Shown here: piece after piece, positions 28,984 through 39,452 of the stretch
How positions within the stretch are numbered: the stretch's first letter is position 1
Layout of the letters: every line of letters starts with the position of its first letter
Assembly: GCA_052174135.1 (NCBI GenBank)
Contig: JBQMRZ010000004.1
Coordinates: forward strand, 62,001-126,000
DNA length: 64,000 bases
Origin: Arsenophonus sp052174135
GTDB lineage: Bacteria > Pseudomonadota > Gammaproteobacteria > Enterobacterales > Enterobacteriaceae
Direction: 5' to 3'
Notes under the pieces: model-generated
Told to the model about the DNA's origin: nothing
Databases searched by the model: none
Seen by the model: only the letters and a program-made list of their open reading frames with translations
Program-made: the position numbers and the translations under genes

Positions 28984-30456
28984 ATGAATAAATTAACCCA
29001 TCTTAAACTTTTACCAACCATATTTGCTATTACACTTACTTTAATTATTTGGTTTGTTATTCCTTCTCCTAAAGGGGTTGATGTTAATGCTTGGCAATTA
29101 TTTTCAATTTTTATTGGAACTATAGTAGCTATTATAGGTAAGGCTTTACCTATAGGTGCAGTTTCTATTATCGCAATCGCTTTAATTGCTATCACAGGAG
29201 TAACTAATCCAAATAATCCAACAGAAGCAATTAATGATGCTTTGAGTGGTTTTTCAAATCAACTTATTTGGTTAATAGGTATTTCAATAATGATTTCTGT
29301 TAGTTTAAATAAAACAGGATTAGGTGTACGTATTGGTTATTATTTTATTTCTTTATTTGGCAAAAAAACTCTAGGTATTGCTTATTCACTAACGATTGCA
29401 GAGGCAATATTAGCACCAGTTACACCAAGCAATACTGCACGAGGCGGTGGAATCATTCATCCTATTATGCGTGCAATTTTAAATAGTTTTAAGTCTAATT
29501 TAGACTCGAGTAGTTTACAAAAAATTGCACGCTATCTTTCATTAGTTAATTTTAACATCAATCCTATTACATCAGCAATGTTTATTACAGCAACTGCACC
29601 TAATCCATTGATTGTTAATTTAATAATGGAAAATACATCACCTACATTTGAAATTAGTTGGGGGATGTGGGCAATAGCATCTATTATACCAGGTATTATT
29701 TCATTATTCATTATGCCATTAATTATTTATTGGATTTATCCTCCTAAAATTAAAATAACGCTAGCTACACCAAGCTTTGCAAAGCAAAAATTATATAAAT
29801 TAGGTCCTATTTCTTTTTCAGAAAAAATTACTTTAACAGTATTTGGTATATTATTGTTAATGTGGTCTGGACTACCAGCATTTATTTTTGGTAATGCTTT
29901 TATTGTTAACTCTACAGCTACTACATTTATTGGTCTTTCTATTTTACTTTGTACAGGTGTATTAGTATGGGATGATATTCTAAAAACAAGAGGGGCTTGG
30001 GATACAATTATTTGGTTTGCTGCATTAGTTATGATGGCGTCTTTTCTTAATAAACTTGGATTAATTAATTGGTTTTCTCAAACAGTTAGAAATGTTATTA
30101 ATCACTTAGAAATCGGTTCTATTGGTGGCATGTTATTGCTTGTTTTAATATATGTATATTCTCATTATTTTTTTGCTAGCACTACTGCTCATATTATAGC
30201 AATGTTTTCAACATTTTTTACTGCTGGATTATCATTAGGAGCTCCCCCTATGTTATTTGGTTTAATTCTAGCTTTTTCTTCATCATTAATGATGTCGCTC
30301 ACACATTATTCTACAGGTACCGCACCGATTATTTTTGGTTCTGGTTATATAACCTTGGGTGAATGGTGGAAAGTAGGTTTTATATTGAGTATAGTTAATC
30401 TTTTTATTTGGTTAGTTATTGGTGGTTTATGGTGGAAGTTATTAGGTTATTGGTAA
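28984..30456 (+). CDS. DASS-family dicarboxylate/tricarboxylate transporter
   Basis: A 490-residue inner-membrane carrier of the divalent anion:sodium symporter family (SLC13/CitT/SodiT1-like), with about 12-14 hydrophobic segments throughout. The first ligand/sodium-binding signature is APVTPSNTARGGG (about residues 137-149, the SNT motif), and a second repeat region carries SLTHYSTGTAPIIFGSGY. Likely substrates are di- or tricarboxylates such as 2-oxoglutarate, malate, succinate or citrate; the sequence does not decide between them, nor between symport and exchange. The start ATG 28984 has no clear Shine-Dalgarno sequence. No citrate lyase or two-component partner is seen nearby. An imperfect inverted repeat begins directly after the stop (30458-30500) and may be its terminator. 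Confidence 0.88.
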   Translation: MNKLTHLKLLPTIFAITLTLIIWFVIPSPKGVDVNAWQLFSIFIGTIVAIIGKALPIGAVSIIAIALIAITGVTNPNNPTEAINDALSGFSNQLIWLIGISIMISVSLNKTGLGVRIGYYFISLFGKKTLGIAYSLTIAEAILAPVTPSNTARGGGIIHPIMRAILNSFKSNLDSSSLQKIARYLSLVNFNINPITSAMFITATAPNPLIVNLIMENTSPTFEISWGMWAIASIIPGIISLFIMPLIIYWIYPPKIKITLATPSFAKQKLYKLGPISFSEKITLTVFGILLLMWSGLPAFIFGNAFIVNSTATTFIGLSILLCTGVLVWDDILKTRGAWDTIIWFAALVMMASFLNKLGLINWFSQTVRNVINHLEIGSIGGMLLLVLIYVYSHYFFASTTAHIIAMFSTFFTAGLSLGAPPMLFGLILAFSSSLMMSLTHYSTGTAPIIFGSGYITLGEWWKVGFILSIVNLFIWLVIGGLWWKLLGYW

Positions 30457-31129
30457 TATTATAATTAATATAATTTATTTATATTAAATTATAAATATGA
30501 TTAATAATTTATTATATTACGTAGAAAGAGATTAAATTAATTTCTATTTTAATTAATTTTATATAAAAACATATTATAAAAATTAAATTCTTATTAAAAT
30601 TTCTTATAACTAATATAAGGTCTATCTATAATAAATCTTGTGTTTTAGAGGTATGTTATTAATATATAATATTAAATTAAACGAGTATCAAAAATTGCTA
30701 TATTATCGACATATTATGATTATTAAATAATATTTATGATTATAATGAATCTTAATGATAAAATAGAAAATTTACATATTTTTTTTAAAAAAATTATTAT
30801 TAAAATGTAATTAAATAAGAAATTTTTTTTAAAATGCTTAAATGAATTTTAATAAATAGTAAAATTAATAAATATTGTTAATTAAAGTGATAAAATTATA
30901 AAGATCTTTCAGATAATTACTTATAATCATAATACTAAGTTAATAAAATTTACTTTGTTTCAAATAACATATTTTGTTTGAGTAATGTAGAAATTAATTA
31001 CTAATATTTGATTATCTTTTCTTAAATTAAGAGTTTTAATGGTTATAAATTATCTATGATTAAAATTTTAATGTATATTTATTGAAATTAAATTTAATGA
31101 AAATATTTTTAAAACTTTTATTTTTTATT
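30457..31129 (+). other. spacer between convergent transporter and glycosyltransferase genes
   Basis: About 670 bases, A+T rich, with no gene. An imperfect stem (TTATAATT-AATATAA against its complement with one bulged base) at 30458-30500 could end transcription of the DASS transporter. Confidence 0.45.
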
Positions 31130-32161
31130 TTATTTCCGTAAAACTTTAATAATAAAATAATAAAAATAATTTAATACCCATAGAATATATTTTTTTTTAT
31201 TAAACATATGTTTAGCGGAATATCTATATTGATTAGACTTTGATGCCGCAATAAGTAGAGTATTTTTCCATGGAGATTTTTCTTTTATTTTAATAAATAG
31301 ATATGTGCTAGGATATTGAGACCAATTATTCCATGGTTTTGTTGGACCGATATAATGAATAAATTTTACATTGTTAGTTGCAGGAAATAATGTTTTATTT
31401 TTTAATTCATAATTAATATTAAATTGTGTATTAAATTTTTTATCTAAAAATAAAACTTGATTTATAAGCGATAAATTTAATGCATCTTGATCAAAAAATA
31501 TAAATTTTGTATTTATTTTGTGATCAAGCAATATATTTATTGTTTTTTCAGTTATTTTATTTTTATGCCATTTATTAGTATTAATCAGCATAACACCTGA
31601 ATTAAAATATCCATTAGCTATTTCTGGAGTTACTAATAATTTAGCTCGTTTTTTCCATAAAAATTTATCTCTGTCAGTAACAGCAGCAATAATATAATGA
31701 TTTAATTTAATCGTGAATAGTTCTGATATATCACCAGAACAGATAATATCTGAATCTAAATATAATATTTTATTAATTTTATTATAAAAATAATTTGCAA
31801 TGATAAAACGAAAATAGATTGCATGAGACCATAATTTATTTGTTGGGAATTTCTCTAGCTGAAAGGTATCGATAAGTAATATTGTTATTTTTGTATTATA
31901 TAATCTTGTCAGTTCATCATATCTTTTAAGTTCACATTTTGAAATTACATCTGTAAAGATATAAAAGTGAAATATATAATTTTTATTAAAATCTAAAATT
32001 GAACAAATAGAGATGGCAGTACCAAGAGAAAAGTTTATATCTGTTCCGTAAGCTACATGAAATTTTGAATCTCTTATATTAAGAGATGAAAATTCATAAC
32101 TTTTCATTATGAGTTTTTTATTATTGAAATAATTTAAGTTTTTTTTTAATAAAGTTGACAT
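31130..32161 (-). CDS. GT8 lipopolysaccharide core glycosyltransferase (WaaO/WaaJ type)
   Basis: Transfers a hexose from UDP-sugar to the LPS outer core on the cytosolic face of the inner membrane. The 343-residue product resembles enterobacterial WaaO/RfaI along its whole length. It has FHVAYGTDINFSLGTAISI near residue 35, the metal-binding DxD in ILYLDSDIICSG near 135, GYFNSGVMLINT near 185, FFDQDALN near 227, FIHYIGPTKPWNNW near 270, SPWKNTLL near 300, and SNQYRYSAKHM near 312 in the C-terminal domain. I cannot say whether it adds glucose or galactose. The ATG is reasonable by homology, but no ribosome site is visible. It stands alone, without other waa genes, so retention implies that a multi-sugar core is still made. 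Confidence 0.9.
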   Translation of the reverse strand: MSTLLKKNLNYFNNKKLIMKSYEFSSLNIRDSKFHVAYGTDINFSLGTAISICSILDFNKNYIFHFYIFTDVISKCELKRYDELTRLYNTKITILLIDTFQLEKFPTNKLWSHAIYFRFIIANYFYNKINKILYLDSDIICSGDISELFTIKLNHYIIAAVTDRDKFLWKKRAKLLVTPEIANGYFNSGVMLINTNKWHKNKITEKTINILLDHKINTKFIFFDQDALNLSLINQVLFLDKKFNTQFNINYELKNKTLFPATNNVKFIHYIGPTKPWNNWSQYPSTYLFIKIKEKSPWKNTLLIAASKSNQYRYSAKHMFNKKKYILWVLNYFYYFIIKVLRK

Positions 32162-34781
32162 TAGTTTTATAGCAAATTTTTATTTCATTTTAATTTAGTG
32201 AAAATATATAATAATTATTATTCTTTATAAGGAATTATTAATAATAATTAAATTTTTAAAAATAAATAAAATTTCATATTTTACTAAATATTAAATATAT
32301 AATATATTATTAATTATATAGTTAAAATAAATTTTATTTTTTGCAAACTAGATTTATATAAAATTAAATAATTATTTAAAATAGAATATTTATTCTATAT
32401 TATTTATAATAGATAAATATCATTAATAATTACATATAATAGTTAAAATTAGTATTATTAATATATTTTAAGGGTATTTAAGTAAATGAATTTATTACCT
32501 AATTATATATTATTTATAATATATAATATTTTATATATAATTCAATATAAAAAACTTTCTTATATTTATAAAAATTATTGAAATTTTTAATTAAAGAGAA
32601 TGAATTTTATTAAGTTTTTAAAATAAAAAGATATCTAATATAAGATTTTTATGTATTTTAAATACAAATCAAACAAAATTTTTTATTTATTATTTTTTAA
32701 GTTTTTAAAAACTTAAAAAATAATTATTAAATTTATAAAAAAATTTTTATTTTTTACTTATTAAGTTTTATATTATAAAACTCAGATAATGTTAATAGAG
32801 ATATTATTTTATTAAGAATATAAAATATCTGATTGTAATTATTAAAATAATAACTTATGAATTGATAAGGGGTAAGTACAAAGTTAAGATTGAAAGAAAA
32901 GAAATAGAAAAGATTAAATTTATTTAAATTTATTAAGACTAAAAGTTTTATGTTATTTAATTTTTTAATATAGTGGAGTGAGTATTCATATCATTTTAAT
33001 GTTATTAACTACTAGTTATGTTAATCGATTTTTATGTTATATATTAAAAATTTATTAGTTAAATATATTAATTTATTAGGTTTTTAATTTTTTATCTAGT
33101 AATATTAAATTTTTAACTAATAGTGATATTTTCTATACAAATAAAAAGAAATAAAAAATATTATATTAAATATTTTTAATAAAAGAAAGAATTTTTTCTT
33201 TAGATCACATAAATAATATTCAAATATAATTAGAATATTAATAAATAAAAATATTATTTTTACTAATGACAATAGCAGTTAATTATTTTTTATACGTGAT
33301 TTAATTAGTTATATTAGTTAAATAACAGATAACATTTGATATTCACGATTGACTTATGCTATTTAAAATATTAAATAATATATTTTTTGTAATTAAATTA
33401 ATTATTCTATAAATTATTAATCAAAAAATTTTTTTAAAACTAAATTAACCTATAATAATGAATTTTTAATTAATAGAATAAAATAAAATCATAAACTTAT
33501 TTATATTTTGATTATTTATAACTTATCTTATTTTAATTTAGCTGTTAAGTAAAAACAATATTTATAAAATACGTTATCAATAAATGACAAAAAATAGCTT
33601 ATAAATTACAAACTAATTTATTAGTTAATATGACTGTTGGTGTAATTAATTGTATCTACTTTTAAATCTATAGCTAATGACAATATTCCGTTATTTCTTC
33701 TATAAAAAATTATATATTCACAGGAAAAATGTCAATATTTTTTTTAAATAAAGATATTAAAATATAGAATATATTATTTTAAAATAATTTTATTATAAAA
33801 AATATTTGCAAATAAATTCAATTTCTTTTATATCATAATTAAATTTACATAAAAGTAATTTTTTTTATTTATAATGAGATCATATTTATATTGGATCTTT
33901 AAAATAAACAATAAAATAAAAATAATTAATTGATCTATCCATATGAATGGCGATGTTATTATTAGTTTTATATTAAAATCTTATTTTAAGTCTAATAAAA
34001 ATAAAATTAATATAGTATATATAATATAATTATTTTACTAATGTATCAGTAAATATATTAGATTTGTTTATATTGATTTATCCTAAAAATAAATATTTAA
34101 TTTTTATAAAACTATTTTCATAAAAATTACTGCACATAAGTTTGGATTTAATTTAATTTTATTGTTGAATAACATAGAGGTGTTAAATTGTTTAATGATT
34201 AGAATAGCAAAATATAAAAATTTTTAGAAGTTAATATGTAAATATTATATAATTTTAAAATATTAAAACAGTTAATAACTATGTTAGTTTAATATTCATT
34301 TAAATATTAATAATCTATTTTATTATCACAAATAAATTTTTAAAGTTAATTATTAATTGGTTGTATGCTTTATAAACTTATATATTTTATAAGTACTATA
34401 TAATTTATAATTAACTATTTACTATTAAATAACAATTTTTATAGAAATCTTATAATTTTTAAAAAAAACAAATTAAATCAAAAAAAATATTTAATTTAAA
34501 AGTTGTATAAACTTAATTTCTATTAATTTTATAAGAAAAATTTTTACTCATGAATAAGAAAAAAATATTAATTATTATTTTTGATTTAAATTTATTATAT
34601 TAATTTTTATTTATAAAATATATAGTCTATAAAAAAGATGCTGTAATATGTATTTAATTTCTTAAATTAATATATTTTATAACTTAATTTTATTGCTTAA
34701 CATATATTATACATATAAGTATGATTAAAATTTAATACATTATAACATTTATAATTTTAGCAACTTAAACATGATTATTAA
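32162..34781 (+). other. 2.6-kb gene desert
   Basis: No gene, RNA or legible fossil found. It contains a perfect 36-base palindrome at 32689-32724. Confidence 0.55.
32689..32724. repeat. perfect 36-base palindrome
   Basis: Arms of 18 bases, ATTATTTTTTAAGTTTTT and its exact reverse complement, abut. No neighbouring gene within 500 bases. Confidence 0.88.
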
Positions 34782-35297
34782 TTATCTTCTTAAAGATATT
34801 TGCTTAAGTGATAAATAGATTATTTTTTTATCAGTATCTTCAATATTATTGATATGAATTTTATTTATGTATAAGTAAATCTTATTTTTTATTTTTCCAT
34901 TATTTTTTAATTCATTAGCAATTAATTCTATAATCTCATTACTTAATTTATTAAGTTTTAAGCGAATATCTTCTAAATCATGATATTGAGTTATAGTTTT
35001 AATAGTGGATAATTGATTTAATTTATAACGATATTGAATTATTTTAGCTAAATTTATCTGAGACATAATAAAAATTTTTATTGATTTTTCATCTAAACCC
35101 AAAGTTTCTGCTTTATTAAGTGAGTTTAAAATAACTTTATTTTCTTGTATTCTATCGTCTATTGGTATTTTTTTTTCAATTTTATATTTAGCAATATATT
35201 TCATATAAGAAAGACGCTTTTCGATAAGAAAAATAATTTTTTTATACTGATTACGTTTTATTGTAAATAAAATAAAAAAAATAGTAATAAGGAACAA
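34782..35297 (-). CDS. aroQ: exported-type (AroQ-gamma) monofunctional chorismate mutase
   Basis: Converts chorismate to prephenate. This is the all-helical gamma class, which in Salmonella, Yersinia and Mycobacterium is secreted to the periplasm or medium. A hydrophobic leader at residues 2-12 is followed by IEKRLSYMKYIAKYK near 25-39 (family NERMLLMKDVAAYK; the active-site arginine and lysine are present), IPIDD near 44, GLDEKSIKIFIMSQ near 67, AKIIQYRY near 84, LEDIRLKLNKLS near 108 with the second arginine, and a C-terminus like the family ALSLVRRAR. The usual arginine just after the PIED motif appears to be glutamine. The frame opens with TTG at 35297; an ATG at 35305 is out of frame because of a T8 run (coding strand). 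It could be made by slippage, from TTG, or be newly broken. No aromatic pathway genes are nearby. Confidence 0.82.
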   Translation of the reverse strand: MFLITIFFILFTIKRNQYKKIIFLIEKRLSYMKYIAKYKIEKKIPIDDRIQENKVILNSLNKAETLGLDEKSIKIFIMSQINLAKIIQYRYKLNQLSTIKTITQYHDLEDIRLKLNKLSNEIIELIANELKNNGKIKNKIYLYINKIHINNIEDTDKKIIYLSLKQISLRR

Positions 35298-35363
35298 TTA
35301 AGCATAATTATACAAATTTCATAGCAATTAATTTTATTAAACACCACATATCCTATTTCAATT

Positions 35364-35406
35364 TTTTAAAATATTTAATTTTTAAAAAAAATTAAATATT
35401 TTAAAA
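35364..35406. repeat. perfect stem-loop, 20-bp arms, upstream of aroQ
   Basis: Arms 35364-35383 and 35387-35406 around AAA, all A-T pairs. It lies about 60 bases upstream of the aroQ start on that gene's 5' side, where it would sit in the leader or overlap the promoter. Confidence 0.88.
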
Positions 35407-36559
35407 TGATACTATAATTTCATTATATGCCAATATTAAATTATTTTAAATAAATGAATTTCATCCATTATATTAAATTAGTTTAAACTTAATAACTAAA
35501 CTAAAGTAAGGTGAAATTAATACCAATATTTAATGTATTAATAACTCTATTTTTATCAAACAAAAAATGATTATAAAATTAATTTTATAAATATAGGTGC
35601 TTAATTTAAATTTAAAATTCTTTTTAATAATAATTTCTTAATTATTTATAATTATTTAAAATATTTATTTATTTAAAACATGATAAAAAATTTCCCTAAA
35701 AACTTAATAATTTAATTAATTTTATGTATCTATTTTAATATTTTAATTTATTTAAATATTTATTTACAAAAAAAATATCATCTATATTATAACAATATTT
35801 AAAAAATAAATATTATTATGATATCTATTTTTTATAAAAATTAAATTTTTATCAAAATGATTTATTTGTCTTATTAAATATATTTAATAATAGTATATCA
35901 ACTTATAATAAATCTAATAAGTTAGATAATAACTAACTAAGTTTTTTTATAAAAAAAATAAAAAAAATAAAACTAAATATTTTTATATTAGTTTTATTAA
36001 AAAATAAATAGTTTAATTTTTAATTTAAACATTTAACGCTATTAAAAGTAAATAAAATTAAATGATATTAATCATAGTAATTTATATACTTAAAATTAAT
36101 TAAATATCTAATAATATTTAGATACTACTATTATTGGTGATAATGTGAATTATATTTAATATATATTAATATTTATTTATATATTTTTATAAATTTATTT
36201 ATTATATTTTGTTATAAATTATAATAAATATTCATATTTCATCTAATGGAATAATTTTTATTACTTATAGGTATCTTAATAATCATTAAAAATTTTTATG
36301 ATTAAAATCAGCTTTTATTATTTAGCAAAAATAAACGATTAAATATAATTTTTCATTATAATTATAATTATTATAATGAATATTATACATTTATGTTAAT
36401 TAACATAAATATCTAAAAATAAAATTTATTATTTTATGAATTTGATTTAATATGCTTCTAGAGTATCTGATTATTTTTATTTTTTTTTTATTAATTATTT
36501 TTTATTCTTAAAACCGAGTAATTATATCTAATTTTAATAACATCTTTTTTATTGTTATT

Positions 36560-36607
36560 TTTATTTAATCTAATCTTAAATTATAATTTAAGATTAGATT
36601 AAATAAA
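36560..36607. repeat. perfect 48-base palindrome, the longest in the window
   Basis: Arms of 24 bases abut at 36583/36584 with no mismatch and include the mixed-sequence core AATCTAATCTTAAATTA. It lies downstream of ydjM on the minus strand. There is no T-run on either side. Confidence 0.93.
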
Positions 36608-36900
36608 TTATTATTAAATAATATTAAAATAATTAATCGTTTTTATATTTTAATATTGCATTATTTTTTACTATTATTAATATAGGAAATAGTAATTTAC
36701 TATTATTATAGTACATGATATTAAATCATACTTTAATTTTATTACTATTATAAGTAATAAATTATTTAAATTTATCTATAAGATTATTTTAAATTTTTTT
36801 TAAAAGAAAAAATAAAAACTATAGATAAAATTACTTTTATATACTATCAGTATTAAAAGTATTTTTGTAATAAATAAATATAATTTATATTAATAATATT

Positions 36901-37500
36901 TTAATGGAAAAATAATAAAATTACATCATTTAGTTTATTAGTCAAATATGTAATTATTTTTTGTTTTGTTTCTTTTAACATAGGTTGTAATGGTAATTTA
37001 TAATTAGTTGGGATTAATACTACTGCGCAAATAGCTAATAATATAGCGATAAAGTTCTCCGATTTTTGATTAGAGCCATTATATAATATAGGAAAAGAGA
37101 ATTGTATTTTTAATGGCCATAAGAAAGGTATTCCTTTTTTAGTTAACATATCTCCAACTAAATGACTAAAATAACCCAATAAAAATCCTTTAACTAATGC
37201 ATCAGAAAATAATAAGTAACTATTAGATAATTTAATTAATAATAATGTAATTAGAAGCCATGCAAATAAGCTATGAGTAAAACCACGGTGACCACATAAT
37301 CTACAAACTGGAATAGAAATAAAACGAAATAAACGTCCAAGACAAGATTGTGGATGATCTATATCAGGTAGTAACGCACCAAATAATGTTCCAATTAACA
37401 AGTTAAAATAATCACCACCTACAAACTCTGGTGTAATTGCTAATTTATGCACAAGTATTAATGATGATATTGAAAAAATCAAATGCCCACTAGCAGTCAT
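36901..37500 (-). CDS. ydjM: YdjM-family inner-membrane metal-dependent hydrolase
   Basis: A 199-residue membrane protein of the YdjM/DUF457 family (LexA-regulated, membrane-bound, putative metal-dependent hydrolase). About four hydrophobic segments carry conserved polar motifs: MTASGHLIFS at the N-terminus, LLPDIDHPQSCLGR near 42, GHRGFTHSLFAW near 70, and LGYFSHLVGDMLTKKGIPFLWP near 108. The histidine and aspartate residues of DIDHP, HRGFTHS and SHLVGDML are the expected metal ligands and are all present. The true substrate is unknown. It is next to hxpB on the same strand with a 184-base gap, as in E. coli. I saw no clear LexA box in that gap. Confidence 0.92.
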   Translation of the reverse strand: MTASGHLIFSISSLILVHKLAITPEFVGGDYFNLLIGTLFGALLPDIDHPQSCLGRLFRFISIPVCRLCGHRGFTHSLFAWLLITLLLIKLSNSYLLFSDALVKGFLLGYFSHLVGDMLTKKGIPFLWPLKIQFSFPILYNGSNQKSENFIAILLAICAVVLIPTNYKLPLQPMLKETKQKIITYLTNKLNDVILLFFH

Positions 37501-37628
37501 AGTATATAACGCCCAGCTATTTATTTATATATTTTAAAAGTATAATAGTTATACTTTGTTTTTAGTAGTTTATTTTTAGAATATATTTTATTAAAAAAAA
37601 TAAAAACAAATTTTATAACAAAAGACAA

Positions 37629-37662
37629 CAATGCATTAGTATTTTATTAAACTAATGCATTG
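37629..37662 (-). terminator. hairpin between hxpB and ydjM
   Basis: CAATGCATTAGT pairs with ACTAATGCATTG around a 10-base loop, 23 bases past the hxpB stop. Read on the minus strand it is followed by the T-rich TTGTCTTTTG. It is a likely terminator or attenuator of hxpB. Confidence 0.55.
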
Positions 37663-37684
37663 AATTATTACAAATAAATAAAAT

Positions 37685-38350
37685 TCAAATAATATGTTCA
37701 ATTGTTAATTCAGTGAGCGTATTGAGTTTAATATCCGCTAATGTCCAACGTAAATCAGTAAAATCATTTTTTGCTGGTACAACAATACTACGCATTCGCG
37801 CGGCTTTAACAGCAATCATACCATGAAAAGAATCTTCAAAAGCAACACAATTTATTGGATCAATACTTAGGAGTTTTGCTGCTTGTAAATAAACTTCTGG
37901 ATGCGGTTTACTATATTGTAATGAAGCTGCTGATATTACAACTGAAAAATAATCATAAATATTAAACATAGCAAGTATTTTTTTTAGCATATGCTTTGGT
38001 GAAGCTGAGGCTAATCCAATTTTTAGATTATGATTTTTACATAATTGAAGTGCATGCTTAACGCCTGGTAATAAAGGTTGTTGTTCTTCTATAAGTTGAA
38101 TAACACGATTAATAATTTTTTTTTCTACATCCTCTAATGAACTCCCTTGCCAAGGTGAAGCTAAATGCCATAATTGTATAACTTGATCAATACGTAATCC
38201 TAATGTATCAGGAAATTGATCAGCAATTGAAACATTAATGCCAAGTTTACTGAAAATTTCTTTTTCTGCTTGGCTCCAAAGCGGTTCTGAATTAATCAAC
38301 AATCCATCCATATCAAAAATAGCAGCTTTGATAGATATATTATGAGACAT
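37685..38350 (-). CDS. hxpB: HAD-like hexitol/sugar phosphatase
   Basis: Cytosolic haloacid-dehalogenase phosphatase (formerly YniC; acts on 2-deoxyglucose 6-phosphate and hexitol phosphates in E. coli). The 221 residues match E. coli at about 222. Motif I AIFDMDGLLINSE carries both aspartates near residues 13-15, motif II is in GLASASPKHM near 115, motif III lysine in YSKPHPEVY near 147, and motif IV in VAFEDSFHGM near 170. Cap-domain sequence PDTLGLRIDQVIQLW is typical. ATG 38350 follows GGAGTA. It might detoxify phosphosugars brought in by the mannose PTS in this window (inference). Confidence 0.93.
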   Translation of the reverse strand: MSHNISIKAAIFDMDGLLINSEPLWSQAEKEIFSKLGINVSIADQFPDTLGLRIDQVIQLWHLASPWQGSSLEDVEKKIINRVIQLIEEQQPLLPGVKHALQLCKNHNLKIGLASASPKHMLKKILAMFNIYDYFSVVISAASLQYSKPHPEVYLQAAKLLSIDPINCVAFEDSFHGMIAVKAARMRSIVVPAKNDFTDLRWTLADIKLNTLTELTIEHII

Positions 38351-39452
38351 TAAAGATACTCCTCTTATTATTTATAATTTATTTCTTAATTTTATCAATT
38401 TAAAATAAAGAAATCTTTTAATATAAACAACTGAGAGCTAATTTTAGAATTACTGATTAAATAATATTTATGTATTTTAAAATATACTATGTATTATGTA
38501 AATAATAAAACAAAATGTATGAATTATATTAATAAGTTTTTAAATACCATTTTTAGATTTTTATTAGCATCGAAGGAGTATTTTATAATAAATATATTAC
38601 TATTACTAGCAGAAAAGTAAAATATGTAAATTTTAGTATGAGTTTTAATTTTAATATCTTTTAGTTAACATTTTTGTTAAAATAAAAAAAATAATATTGT
38701 ATTATAAAAATAATTTTTTTTAAAATAACTTATTAAGTTTAAGTTTTTTATATAAAAATTTTAATAATGAATTTATATTTTATCTATTTTTTTGTTTATT
38801 GATTAAATATTAAAAAATATTTCATAAACAATAAAATAAATTGTTTATTTAAATTTAATAAATTAATTAACAATCTTTTATTTTTAAAAATATAGAATTT
38901 ATTATTTCTTTTATTATGTTAATTTTTTCTATTAGTATTTATGCATTGAATATAAATCATATCGAAAGTAATTTTTTTTATTTTGTAAAGTAAATCATAT
39001 ATATAATTATCATTTTATTACATTAAAATTTTAAAATTATAACACAATAAATAATTTTATTTAAAAATTTCATAAAGATTATTAATAATTAATTATATAT
39101 AAATAAAAGTATTTTATGAAAATTATCTATTCGATTAGAGTGATAATATAAATATATACCCTTGATATTTAAATTTATTTCTATGAAAGTGCTCCGTAAG
39201 AAAAAATTAATTATTTTATTAATAAAATTAAATCAAATATCTGCCAATTAACTTTAAAATCAATCAAATATAATATTTTATATTAATTTTAATAATTATT
39301 AAATACATTGTTTTTTAAAATTTTATAAATACTTTTATTTAAGTAATAAGATTTATTTAAGCTAATCAATATTATTTATTTGTATTTTATTGTTATTCAT
39401 GAATCATTTCACTATTAATTTTTACTAATTACTTTAATATAAAATGCTTAAA
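38351..39452 (+). other. 1.1-kb spacer between hxpB and sitD
   Basis: No gene or fossil recognised on either strand; low-complexity A+T sequence. The end of the sit operon and the hxpB promoter must lie here, but I cannot place them. Confidence 0.45.

Larger units (their letters stand above)
35298..36900 (+). other. 1.6-kb desert between aroQ and ydjM
   Basis: No gene seen. Two very long perfect hairpins occur, at 35364-35406 (60 bases upstream of aroQ) and 36560-36607 (about 290 bases past the ydjM stop). A 22-base palindrome ATTTATGTTA... lies near 36390. Confidence 0.55.
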
